37,650 nucleotides of DNA from CAZAPG01 sp964486935 (GTDB taxonomy: Bacteria > Chloroflexota > Anaerolineae > 4572-78 > J111). Positions 24,312 to 32,040 of this stretch are shown here, in pieces. A program made the translations under genes and the position numbers. Numbering within the stretch: position 1 is the first letter of the stretch; every line of letters starts with the position of its first letter. The notes below the pieces were generated by a model, which was given only the letters and a program-made list of their open reading frames with translations, was not told the origin of the DNA and did not search any database. The stretch is from positions 1 to 37,650 of the forward strand of contig CAZAPG010000060.1 of NCBI GenBank assembly GCA_964486935.1, given 5' to 3'.

Positions 24312-25259
24312 ATGACTGATAACAGCGCATTTGTTTTTCCGGGACAAGGCTCTCAAGAAGTAGGGATGGGCAAAAGCCTGGCTGATGCTTACGCCTCGGC
24401 CAGAACAGTTTTTGAGCAGGCCGATGATATTTTAGGCCTATCGCTCAGCCGGCTCTGTTTTGAGGGTCCCGAAGAAGAACTGAACGATACCATTAATACT
24501 CAGGCGGCAATTTTTACCGCCAGTATTGCCGCGCTCAAGGCGCTGCAACAGGCCGGCTACAGGGTGAAACCCAAATTTGTGGCCGGCCATAGTTTGGGCG
24601 AATACTCGGCGTATGTGGCGGCGGGCGCGTTGAGTTTTGAAGACGGGTTGCGGCTGGTGCGAGAGCGGGGCCGGCTGATGAAAATGGCCGGCGAGTTAAA
24701 CCCCGGCGGGATGGCCGCCATTCTAAAACTGGATGATGAAACCGTAGCCGAAATTTGCCAAAAAGTTACCGTCGAGGGGGCCGGCGCGCTGCAAGTGGCT
24801 AACTACAACTCTCCGGGGCAGGTGGTGATTTCCGGCCACAGCGCGGCCATCGACCGGGGCATTGAACTGGCCCAGGCTGCCGGGGCGCGAAAAGCGGTAA
24901 AGTTGCCGGTCAGTATTGCCGCTCACTCGGAGTTGATGCGGGTGGTAGCCGACCAGTTTAGAGAAGCTGTTGATAAAACGCCGCTTAACTTGCCAGAAAC
25001 GCCAATTGTAGCTAACATAAATGCAGAACCGCTCAACTCGCTCGATGCCATTCGAGAAGAAATGGAAGGTCAATTAACCTCTTCGGTACGCTGGACAGCC
25101 TCTGTTGGCTGGATGGTTGGCCACGGCGTGACCACTTTTGTGGAAATTGGCCCCAAAAATGTGCTGGCCGGCCTGATAAAACGGATTGACAAATCTGTAA
25201 CCACCTACACAATTGGCACAGCAGAAGAGATAACTTCATTACTTCAAACCGGCGCATAA
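24312..25259 (+). CDS. fabD: Malonyl-CoA:ACP transacylase
   Basis: 315 residues. It transfers malonyl from CoA to acyl carrier protein. Active-site Ser lies in GHSLGEYSA, the N-terminal oxyanion region is FPGQGSQ, and the catalytic His lies in SIAAHSELM. The start is fixed because FPGQGSQ begins seven residues after the ATG. No Shine-Dalgarno sequence is visible upstream; a hairpin with a U-rich tail occupies that space. Confidence 0.97.
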   Translation: MTDNSAFVFPGQGSQEVGMGKSLADAYASARTVFEQADDILGLSLSRLCFEGPEEELNDTINTQAAIFTASIAALKALQQAGYRVKPKFVAGHSLGEYSAYVAAGALSFEDGLRLVRERGRLMKMAGELNPGGMAAILKLDDETVAEICQKVTVEGAGALQVANYNSPGQVVISGHSAAIDRGIELAQAAGARKAVKLPVSIAAHSELMRVVADQFREAVDKTPLNLPETPIVANINAEPLNSLDAIREEMEGQLTSSVRWTASVGWMVGHGVTTFVEIGPKNVLAGLIKRIDKSVTTYTIGTAEEITSLLQTGA

Positions 25260-25286
25260 CGCGCATCCTTGTCAACTTGAGTAACC

Positions 25287-26036
25287 ATGTTTGAACTAAC
25301 CGATAAAGTTGCCGTTATAACGGGAAGCTCCAGAGGCATTGGAGCCGGAATTGCAAAAGTGTTGGCCGCGCAAGGGGCAAAAGTGGTTATTAATCATCGC
25401 AACAGCCCCCAGGCCGCCGAGGAAACAGCCAATGAAATTAAGGCCGCCGGCGGGCAGGTCGCGGTCATTCAGGCCGATGTTAGCCACAGCGACGAAGCGC
25501 AACGGCTGATTAAAGAAACTATTGACACTTACGGTCAAATTGATATACTTGTAAATAATGCGGGTACTACTCGCGATAAATTGATTATGACGATGAAGGA
25601 AGAGGATTGGGACATTGTGTTGCAAACCAACCTCTCCAGCGTTTTTCACTGCTCAAAAGCGGCTGTTCGCCCGATGATGAAGAAACGGGCCGGGCGGATT
25701 ATTAACATCACCTCGGTGGTCGGATTGGCCGGGCAGGCGGGTCAAACAAATTATGCCGCCTCAAAGGCCGGCATTGTTGGTTTTACCAAATCCCTGGCCA
25801 GAGAGGTTGGCTCCAGAAACATTACCGTTAACGCGGTTGCGCCGGGCTATATTCCAACGGCGCTAACCAACGTGCTGCCAGAAGAGCAAACAAGCGCAAT
25901 TATTGCCAACACGCCCTTGGGCCGAATGGGAACGCTTGAAGACGTAGCTGCTGCTGTACTGTTTTTGGCCTCCGACGAGGCGTCATTTATTACCGGCCAG
26001 GTTTTAACCGTCGATGGCGGGTTGGTCATGCAATAA
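25287..26036 (+). CDS. fabG: 3-oxoacyl-ACP reductase
   Basis: 249 residues, short-chain dehydrogenase. NADPH-binding GSSRGIGAGIA, NNAG at strand 4, catalytic Ser in NITSVVG, and YAASKAG (YxxxK) are all present. The N-terminus KVAVITGSSRGIG and C-terminus ITGQVLTVDGGLVM are typical of FabG. It lies 27 nt after fabD. No acyl carrier protein gene follows, unlike many fab clusters. Confidence 0.95.
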   Translation: MFELTDKVAVITGSSRGIGAGIAKVLAAQGAKVVINHRNSPQAAEETANEIKAAGGQVAVIQADVSHSDEAQRLIKETIDTYGQIDILVNNAGTTRDKLIMTMKEEDWDIVLQTNLSSVFHCSKAAVRPMMKKRAGRIINITSVVGLAGQAGQTNYAASKAGIVGFTKSLAREVGSRNITVNAVAPGYIPTALTNVLPEEQTSAIIANTPLGRMGTLEDVAAAVLFLASDEASFITGQVLTVDGGLVMQ

Positions 26037-26060
26037 TTTTGGATACGGGTAATCCAAAAT
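26036..26060 (+). terminator. Candidate terminator after fabG
   Basis: A perfect 9-bp stem ATTTTGGAT/ATCCAAAAT with a 7-nt loop begins at the fabG stop. The following bases are AT-rich (ATATAATTATTT) but not a clean U-run, so termination may be partial. Confidence 0.4.
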
Positions 26061-26131
26061 ATATAATTATTTAACATCTATATATTATTGCAAAAACAGC
26101 TAAATCTGTTGCAATCCAGGGAGAGCAATCA

Positions 26132-26569
26132 ATGAAAGCCAGACGTCGCGCTCGTGCAGCCGTATTACAGTCTCTTTATGAACTCGACTTTACCGACCAC
26201 GACCCCAAAATTGCCATTGAAGCCAGATTTGAAGAGCGCACTCTACCCGAAACTGCCAAAGATTTTGCCCGTTCATTAGTGGCCGGCGTACAGACATATC
26301 GGGTTTACCTTGATAGCGTAGTGGGTGAATTGGCCCCGGAATGGCCTATCGAACAGATTGCAGCCGTTGACCGCAACGTTTTGCGTATAGCCATTTACGA
26401 ATTGTTGTTTGAGCCGGATATCCCTCCCAAGGTTGCCATTAACGAAGCTGTTGAATTGGCAAAAATGTTTGGAGGAGAAAGCTCGCCGCGCTTTGTCAAT
26501 GGCGTACTGGGCAGTCTGGTAGCCAGAGACCGGGCCAAAATTCGAGAGTCCTTAAATGTAGCCGCATAA
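26132..26569 (+). CDS. nusB: Transcription antitermination factor NusB
   Basis: 145 residues, all-helical NusB fold. Landmarks are ARRRARAAVLQSLYELD at the N-terminus, VDRNVLRIAIYELLF in the middle, and INEAVELAKMFGGESSPRFVNGVLGSL at the C-terminus (given here only as a landmark region). NusB binds boxA with NusE in rRNA antitermination. GGGAGAG precedes ATG 26132. Confidence 0.97.
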   Translation: MKARRRARAAVLQSLYELDFTDHDPKIAIEARFEERTLPETAKDFARSLVAGVQTYRVYLDSVVGELAPEWPIEQIAAVDRNVLRIAIYELLFEPDIPPKVAINEAVELAKMFGGESSPRFVNGVLGSLVARDRAKIRESLNVAA

Positions 26570-26668
26570 CCTGACTCCTTGCCTCCGTTGGGCGTCTCCC
26601 TATACCTCCATTAATGCCGGATTTCGGTAACACCAGTTTGGTTTAGAAAGTGATTGATTCTCATCTGA

Positions 26669-27301
26669 ATGGACATATTAGGCGTTGGTTTTCCCGAACT
26701 GATATTTATATTGATTATTGCGATGATGATTTTTGGCCCGCGCCGTTTGCCGGAGATTGCCGCCAAGGCCGGAAAAATTGTCCGCGATATTCGTGGGATG
26801 TCTCAAGGATTGTTGCTTGAGTGGCAGCGCGAAATTACCGTAGCTGCGCGTCTGGAAGAGCTTGAAGAGGTTAAAAAAGAGTTACAACAAACCCGCCAGG
26901 AGCTAAACCAGACTCAAAAAGAAATCAAACAGCAAACCAGAGAGGATATTGAGCAGGTAAAAAAGACTATCCCCACCACCATGGCCCAATCACAACCGGC
27001 CCGCACAAATTCTGCATCTCCCCAAACGCAGGATAGTTCAGAACCCGATGCTGCCCCGCCTGAAAGTGCGGCTGCCGATGCGATTGTCCAGAATAACCCG
27101 GCGGATGGAGCCGGCGCCGAACCACCGGTTGAAAAAAGAACCATTGCCCCGCTATCAAAAGCGCCCGCCGCTGCAAACCCCCATTTAGAATCGGCTCAAC
27201 CCAACGGCCATCTCCCTCCCGCCGCCGATACCCCTACCGAACCCTCTGACGGCGAAATGCCTTCTGTATCTTCAGAATCGCAAGAGGCTCGAAATGAGTG
27301 A
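26669..27301 (+). CDS. tatB: Twin-arginine translocase subunit TatA/TatB-like
   Basis: 210 residues. The single N-terminal membrane helix (GFPELIFILIIAMMIF) is followed by the FGPRRLPEIA hinge and an amphipathic helix. A charged coiled coil (about 60-100) and a long Pro/Ala/Ser-rich tail follow. Glu in the membrane helix and the length favour TatB over TatA, but the two cannot be separated securely by eye. It overlaps tatC by 8 nt, so the two subunits are made together. Confidence 0.9.
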   Translation: MDILGVGFPELIFILIIAMMIFGPRRLPEIAAKAGKIVRDIRGMSQGLLLEWQREITVAARLEELEEVKKELQQTRQELNQTQKEIKQQTREDIEQVKKTIPTTMAQSQPARTNSASPQTQDSSEPDAAPPESAAADAIVQNNPADGAGAEPPVEKRTIAPLSKAPAAANPHLESAQPNGHLPPAADTPTEPSDGEMPSVSSESQEARNE

Positions 27302-28022
27302 TTTGGCATCCATAAATAAAACAGCCGAGCAACTGGCCGGCCAGATGACCCTGTTGGGCCATCTGGAAGAGTTGCGCGACCGGCTGGTCAAATCGGCCAT
27401 TACCGTATTTATTACAACCCTCATTGCGGCCGCTTTTACCACCCAAATTTTAGAGCTTTTAATTTCCCCTTACGGTAACAAGTTACAGGTATTAGGCCCC
27501 ACCGAAGGTATTGCTATTTATTTTAGGGTGGCCCTTACCGCCGGTTTGGTGTTAGCTATGCCCATGCTAATCTACCAACTGTTGATGTTTATTTTGCCCG
27601 GCCTGGAAGAGAATGAGAAAAAATATGTTTATTGGGGTGTCCCGGCTGCTACCATGCTTTTTTTGGTGGGGGTATCGTTTGCCTGGTTTATCTTGTTGCC
27701 CGCCGCCATCGGCTTTTTAAGCGGCTGGCAAACCGATGTGTTTATTCAAGAATGGCAATCACAAAAATATATCCCCTTCATTACCTCCATTATTTTTTGG
27801 ATTGGCATTGCCTTTGAAACTCCGCTGATTATATTTATTATGGCCAAGCTAAATCTGGTTACTCCGCAATTTTTAATACAGCAGTGGCGTTTTGCCTTTG
27901 TAATTATTGCTATTGCCGCGGCCATGATTACGCCAACGGTTGACCCCTTTAATATGGCGCTGGTAATGCTGCCGCTTTTTGCCCTATATGGCCTGAGCAT
28001 CTTGCTCTCATTTTTGGCCTGA
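27294..28022 (+). CDS. tatC: Sec-independent translocase subunit TatC
   Basis: 242 residues with six membrane segments. The receptor-site motif LLGHLEELRDRL near the N-terminus and the later FILPGLEENEK and ITPTVDPFNMALVMLP regions are characteristic. TatC binds twin-arginine signal peptides of folded proteins. It ends 40 nt before the OsmC gene. Confidence 0.97.
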   Translation: MSDLASINKTAEQLAGQMTLLGHLEELRDRLVKSAITVFITTLIAAAFTTQILELLISPYGNKLQVLGPTEGIAIYFRVALTAGLVLAMPMLIYQLLMFILPGLEENEKKYVYWGVPAATMLFLVGVSFAWFILLPAAIGFLSGWQTDVFIQEWQSQKYIPFITSIIFWIGIAFETPLIIFIMAKLNLVTPQFLIQQWRFAFVIIAIAAAMITPTVDPFNMALVMLPLFALYGLSILLSFLA

Positions 28023-28061
28023 TCCAAAATCAAGCATCACCCCCAAAAGAAAGGACGTTTC

Positions 28062-28535
28062 ATGAGCCACGAAGTTGTCTATACGTCGCAGGTGCGTATA
28101 GAGCGTGTCAAAGGGCCGTTACGGCGCGCTTACCTGCCTCAAGAAGATGAACCGGTGTTTTTTGGAGTCCACTCAGAAATTGCCCAACATTATGGCGTAG
28201 ACCCCCAGGTTCACCAGCCACACGCCGCCACGCTAGACTATCTGGTGGCCGCCGCAGCCGGTTGACTGACCGGCACCTTTGGCGGCGCGCTGGAAGCGCG
28301 TAAAATTTCTGCAGGCGAGGGCCTGTTAACTTCAGAGGCGCATGGAGAAATTGAGAAAGAGGGCAAGGTGCTGGTCGTCAAGCGAATTCATGTAACCTAC
28401 CACCTGAAAACCGCCGCAACCAACCGGGAAACCGCCGAGCGCGTGCGCGGCTTCCATGCCGACTACTGCCCGGTGGCCCGCACCATTAAAGATTGCGTTG
28501 AAATTACTACCTCGCTGGAAATTGAAGAAATTTGA
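28062..28535 (+). CDS. OsmC-family peroxiredoxin with in-frame TGA at the catalytic Cys (probable selenoprotein)
   Basis: One frame of 158 codons interrupted only by TGA at 28263-28265 (codon 68). The first part is MSHEVVYTSQVRIERVKGPL and onward to TLDYLVAAAAG. After the TGA comes LTGTFGGALEARKI and a complete OsmC C-terminal half ending in SLEIEEI. OsmC/Ohr proteins reduce organic peroxides with two cysteines, the first in the helix following this Gly. Here that residue is the TGA, and the second Cys is present (C136 in DYCPVARTI). Sec68-Cys136 would be the redox pair. A SECIS-like hairpin follows. OsmC-like selenoproteins are known from metagenomic surveys. GAAAGGAC lies before ATG 28062. 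Without recoding, the product would be a 67-residue fragment. Confidence 0.85.
28263..28301 (+). promoter_or_regulatory. Putative bacterial SECIS element in the OsmC gene
   Basis: After TGA 28263-28265, a perfect 6-bp stem CGCGCT/AGCGCG (28286-28291, 28295-28300) carries the 3-nt loop GGA; a further G-U pair extends it. There are 26 nt between the TGA and the loop. Stem length, loop size, leading G and spacing fit the bacterial SECIS consensus, and the small G-first loop matches the element in the cytochrome gene. Confidence 0.65.
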
Positions 28536-28545
28536 GGCATAAACC

Positions 28546-28938
28546 ATCGACACGCAACCCATTTACCATCTGACCCCGGCCAGCGAATACCGCGCTCAAC
28601 CGGCCGACCGGCCCTATTGCCCCCCCACCTTTGCCGGTGAGGGCTTTATTCACTGCACCGCCGGTGAAAAGCTGTTGATAGAAATTGCCAACGCCTATTT
28701 TGCCAGCCTGCCCGATGAACTGCTGGCGTTGCAGATAGACCCCAACCGGTTAACCGCGCCCCTAAAATTTGAGCCGCCCGTCCACCCGGCCGGGCAACCC
28801 CCCGCCACTAATGCCGACATACTGTTTCCCCACATCTACGGGCCGCTCAACCGCCAGGCGATTGTGCGGGTTTTCGCTCTGCAACGCGGCCACTCCGGGC
28901 GCTGGCAAATGCCGGAAGATATAGTATCGCAGGATTGA
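28546..28938 (+). CDS. DUF952-family protein with no standard start codon
   Basis: 130 residues if read from 28546. The family core is IYHLTPASEYRAQ, FAGEGFIHCTAGEKLL and the C-terminal PHIYGPLNRQAIVRV. The function of DUF952 is unknown. The frame is closed by TAA at 28540, and no ATG, GTG or TTG occurs between that stop and the conserved IYHLTP. The first in-frame TTG (28675) would remove a third of the domain. A GAGG lies 8 nt before an ATC at 28546, and I use that as the probable start. It lies 10 nt after the OsmC stop and 4 nt before the dehydrogenase. A start-codon mutation is the alternative. Confidence 0.65.
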   Translation: MDTQPIYHLTPASEYRAQPADRPYCPPTFAGEGFIHCTAGEKLLIEIANAYFASLPDELLALQIDPNRLTAPLKFEPPVHPAGQPPATNADILFPHIYGPLNRQAIVRVFALQRGHSGRWQMPEDIVSQD

Positions 28939-28942
28939 GCCA

Positions 28943-30007
28943 ATGAACTATCCCCCAACCATGATGGCCGCCCGTTTACACGGCCCGGCAGATTTGCGGG
29001 TCGAACAGGTGCCCCACCCCGGCCCGCCCGGCCCCGACCAGGCGCTCTTGCGCGTAACCGCGGTGGGTATTTGTGGCAGCGATTTGCACAGCTACAAAGA
29101 TGGCCGCATTGGCGACGCCATTGTAGAACAGCCGTTAATTTTGGGGCACGAGTTTGCCGCAGTTATCGAAGCCATTGGCAGCGATAACATAGGCGGCGAT
29201 TTTGAGCCGCTCAAACCGGGTATGCGCGTAGCGGTTGACCCGGCCCAGCCCTGCTGGCGCTGCGAAATGTGCGAGCAGGGACACCCCAACCTGTGCCACC
29301 ATCTGCATTTTTGCGGCTCTTACCCCGATAGCGGCAGCTTGAGCCAGTGGATGCACATGCCGGCCCGCGCCTGCTTTGCTATGCCCGATAGCATCGACGA
29401 TGCCGGCGCGGCCCTGCTAGAGCCGCTGGGCATTGCCATTCACGCGGTTGACCTGGCCCGAATTCGGGTGGCTAACAGCGTGGCTATTTTGGGGGCCGGC
29501 TGCATTGGGTTGAGCATTTTGCAACTGGCCAAACTTTCCGGGGCGCAGCCCATTTTTGTGTCCGACAAATTCCCCTGGCGGCTGGCCCTGGCCGAAGAGT
29601 TGGGCGCTATCCCCATTAATTGCGACCAGGAAGAGCCGGTGCGGGCCGTGCAAAAAGCCACCGGCGGCCACGGCGTAGATGTTGCAATTGAGGCCGCCTG
29701 GGCCGATGAGTCTGTGCAGCAAGCCGCCGAAATGGCGCGGCTGGGGGGCCGGATGGTGATTGTGGGCATTTCAGAAGATGACCAGCTCCGGCTGCGCCAC
29801 TCAACCGCGCGGCGCAAGGGGTTGACTATTCAGCTGGCCCGGCGCATGAAACATACCTATCCGCGCTCTATCAAGCTGGCGCAAAGCGGCGCAGTCAACC
29901 TGAAGGCAATGGTCAGCCATCGCTTTCCGCTGGCGCAAGCGCCGCAGGCTTTTGCCTTAAACGCCGGTTATCAGGATAATGTTGTAAAAGTTATTATCGA
30001 CGTGTAA
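28943..30007 (+). CDS. Zinc-dependent medium-chain dehydrogenase
   Basis: 354 residues of the sorbitol/threonine dehydrogenase branch. Catalytic zinc ligands lie in GICGSDLHS (Cys) and GHEFAAVIE (His, Glu). The structural zinc loop has four Cys in CWRCEMCEQGHPNLC. The Rossmann motif is GAGCIGL. It oxidises a polyol, alcohol or hydroxy-amino acid with NAD(P); the substrate cannot be assigned. The gene sits 4 nt after DUF952. Confidence 0.92.
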   Translation: MNYPPTMMAARLHGPADLRVEQVPHPGPPGPDQALLRVTAVGICGSDLHSYKDGRIGDAIVEQPLILGHEFAAVIEAIGSDNIGGDFEPLKPGMRVAVDPAQPCWRCEMCEQGHPNLCHHLHFCGSYPDSGSLSQWMHMPARACFAMPDSIDDAGAALLEPLGIAIHAVDLARIRVANSVAILGAGCIGLSILQLAKLSGAQPIFVSDKFPWRLALAEELGAIPINCDQEEPVRAVQKATGGHGVDVAIEAAWADESVQQAAEMARLGGRMVIVGISEDDQLRLRHSTARRKGLTIQLARRMKHTYPRSIKLAQSGAVNLKAMVSHRFPLAQAPQAFALNAGYQDNVVKVIIDV

Positions 30008-30019
30008 CAGGGTAAACCA

Positions 30020-30265
30020 GTGGGCAAACGAGAGCGACGCATTATTTACGAGTCAGATAAAAGTTATCCGGCAGTGGTTAATATCGACCCGGTGCTGCCT
30101 TGCGCCTCGTGCGGGCAACCCGCTTCGGCGGCTCTGGCCTCGGTGGTTTACCGGGTTGAGGATGGTCAAACGGAGCAAAAAGAGGTTGCAACCGGCGAAT
30201 GGCTCATCAAACCGATGTGCGGTATTTGCGCCGAAGGGGCCATCATGCAGGTGATAAAAAGTTAA
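30020..30265 (+). CDS. Small double-CxxC protein of unknown function
   Basis: 81 residues, GTG start at 30020. Two Cys pairs, CASC (about residue 28) and CGIC (about 69), would form a zinc ribbon. No family is recognised. It sits 12 nt after the dehydrogenase and 9 nt before the J-domain gene. Confidence 0.6.
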   Translation: MGKRERRIIYESDKSYPAVVNIDPVLPCASCGQPASAALASVVYRVEDGQTEQKEVATGEWLIKPMCGICAEGAIMQVIKS

Positions 30266-30274
30266 TGCTGCCTT

Positions 30275-30712
30275 ATGGATAACTACTATAAAATTTTAGG
30301 CGTCTCGCCCAAGGCATCTCAAGACGAAATCAAAGAGCGTTTTCGGTTTTTAGCCAACGCCTACCACCCCGATAAGTTTGCCAGCCCGGCTCACAAAGCC
30401 GATGCCGAGACCGAGTTCAAAAAAATCAATCAGGCTTACCAAACGCTGTCGGTGCCGGCCAAACGCCTGGAGTACGACCGGCGGCTGGGCATCAGCCCGG
30501 CGGCAAACTCCTCTGACCCGTCCAACTCCCGGCCAAAACCAACCGCCCCCCCAAATAATCTCTACGCTGCCGGACAGTCAATCATCCGCCTGGTGGCCTA
30601 TGCCCTGGTGTTTTACCTTATCTCATTTATCGCCTGGCGCATGGGCATTGGCGGCGTGGTGCTGTTTTTAATTTTGCTGGGGATTATCTACGCCAAATAT
30701 TTCTGGAAGTGA
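30275..30712 (+). CDS. J-domain protein with C-terminal membrane segments
   Basis: 145 residues. Residues 1-70 are a J-domain: YYKILGVSPKASQDEIK, the HPD tripeptide in AYHPDKF, then FKKINQAYQTLS. J-domains stimulate DnaK-type chaperone ATPase. A Pro-rich linker leads to two adjacent hydrophobic segments, so the J-domain would face the cytoplasm from the membrane. It lacks the Gly/Phe and zinc regions of DnaJ. It converges with the dehydratase gene, with 4 nt between the stops. Confidence 0.9.
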   Translation: MDNYYKILGVSPKASQDEIKERFRFLANAYHPDKFASPAHKADAETEFKKINQAYQTLSVPAKRLEYDRRLGISPAANSSDPSNSRPKPTAPPNNLYAAGQSIIRLVAYALVFYLISFIAWRMGIGGVVLFLILLGIIYAKYFWK

Positions 30713-30716
30713 TAAT

Positions 30717-31742
30717 TTAGCGCAATATAAAGCCGTGGCGCAGCGGGTCATCCGGGTCAATTAAAAACTCGTGGCGACCCGTAATGTGGGCCGTGCCTTC
30801 TACCTGCGGAATTACCGCCGGGTGCGGGCCAAAGGTGGTGGTTTTGACCACGCTGCCCGTAAAGCGGCTGCCGATGATGCTTTCAATCACCAGCGGCTCA
30901 TTCAGGCCAATTTCTCCGCGGGCAAAGTGAATTGCCATTCTGCCGCTAACGCCGGTGCCGGTGGGGCTGCGGTCTACTTCGCCTTCGGCAAAAATGCACA
31001 CGTTGCGGCTGTCGGCCCCGTGGCTCAAGGGCGGGGCAATAAAGATGGTTCCGTACAAAAAACTCAAATCTTCCTCAAACGGGTGCGGAATAGGGCGACT
31101 CTGCATAATGGCCCGTTTAATGGCCATCCCTTTTTCAATAAGCTGCCTAAATTCCTCTGGCCGGCAGGTCAATCCAACCGCCTCTGCCTGCACATAGGCG
31201 TAGAACGCGCCGCCAAAGGCCAAATCGTAGCGAATCTGCCCCAGACCCGGCACGTCCACCACTTCATCCAAAGCAAGCACAAATGAGGGGACGTTGTGAA
31301 AATAAACGCTGGCAACCTGCCCATTTGATACGCGGGCGTGGGCCGTTACCAACCCGGCCGGCGTGTCGATTTTAACCGTGCTTTCCGGGGCGCGCATGGG
31401 GAGCAGGCCGGTTTCCAAAACCAGTTTGGCAATGGCTATAATGCCGTGGCCGCACATGGTGCTGTAGCCCTCGTTGTGCAAAAACAGCACGCCGATATCG
31501 GCCGGGGGCGTAACCGGCGGGGTAACAAGGCAGCCGTACATGTCGGCGTGGCCGCGCGGCTCCCACATAAGCGCCGTGCGCAGGTGGTCGAGTTGTTCTT
31601 TGGCATAGCGGCGGCGCTCTAAAATGGTTTGGCCGGGCGGGGTGGGGTAGCCTTCCACAAACACCCGCAGCGGCTCGCCGCCGGTGTGCATGTCGATAGT
31701 CGTTATTTTTTGCCAGTTGGCCGGGGGCGTCCAGAATTTCAT
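30717..31742 (-). CDS. Proline racemase-family enzyme, probable trans-3-hydroxy-L-proline dehydratase
   Basis: 341 residues. Family landmarks are IDMHTGGEPLR at the N-terminus, MCGHGIIA with the first catalytic Cys, and DRSPTGTGVSGRMA. In proline racemase and 4-hydroxyproline epimerase the last motif has a second Cys (SPCGTG); here it is Thr. The Cys/Thr pair is the signature of trans-3-hydroxy-L-proline dehydratases, which form 1-pyrroline-2-carboxylate. The assignment rests on that residue. The start codon directly abuts the stop of the thioredoxin-fold gene. Confidence 0.88.
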   Translation of the reverse strand: MKFWTPPANWQKITTIDMHTGGEPLRVFVEGYPTPPGQTILERRRYAKEQLDHLRTALMWEPRGHADMYGCLVTPPVTPPADIGVLFLHNEGYSTMCGHGIIAIAKLVLETGLLPMRAPESTVKIDTPAGLVTAHARVSNGQVASVYFHNVPSFVLALDEVVDVPGLGQIRYDLAFGGAFYAYVQAEAVGLTCRPEEFRQLIEKGMAIKRAIMQSRPIPHPFEEDLSFLYGTIFIAPPLSHGADSRNVCIFAEGEVDRSPTGTGVSGRMAIHFARGEIGLNEPLVIESIIGSRFTGSVVKTTTFGPHPAVIPQVEGTAHITGRHEFLIDPDDPLRHGFILR

Positions 31743-32027
31743 TTAGCAGATTTCTCCATCGTCATCAATATAGCAACTATCGCCCTGAAACCTGCGCCAC
31801 GCCTCGACAAATCTTTGCAAATTTTTAACGTGGGTGGCTATGGCGCTGTGGCCGGTAATGATTTTATTGTTATCTTTGAGGGCGGGCAGCGGCGTGTCGG
31901 GCGGCAGCGCGGCTGCGTTTTGGGCATCTTCCACGGTGATGGTTTTGTGGGCAATAACCATCTCGGCCAGCGCCGCTTCAATATCGGCGCAGTCGGAACA
32001 ATTGGCCGGTCGATAAAATTCAATCAT
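31743..32027 (-). CDS. Thioredoxin-fold (glutaredoxin-like) small protein
   Basis: 94 residues. The N-terminus IEFYRPANCSDCADIEAAL has a CSDC redox motif after the first strand. PPDTPLPALKD lies where the cis-Pro loop is expected. It resembles glutaredoxins and glutathione-transferase N-domains. A partner substrate is not evident. It sits between AIM24 (13 nt upstream) and the dehydratase (0 nt). Confidence 0.75.
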   Translation of the reverse strand: MIEFYRPANCSDCADIEAALAEMVIAHKTITVEDAQNAAALPPDTPLPALKDNNKIITGHSAIATHVKNLQRFVEAWRRFQGDSCYIDDDGEIC

Positions 32028-32040
32028 AGGTGTCTCCTGG

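Noticed and set aside
7401..28265. Genome-wide reassignment of TGA to an amino acid
   Set aside because: Several intact genes here (tatB, tatC, the EcsC-like gene, DUF952, OsmC at 28533) end in TGA at the expected place.
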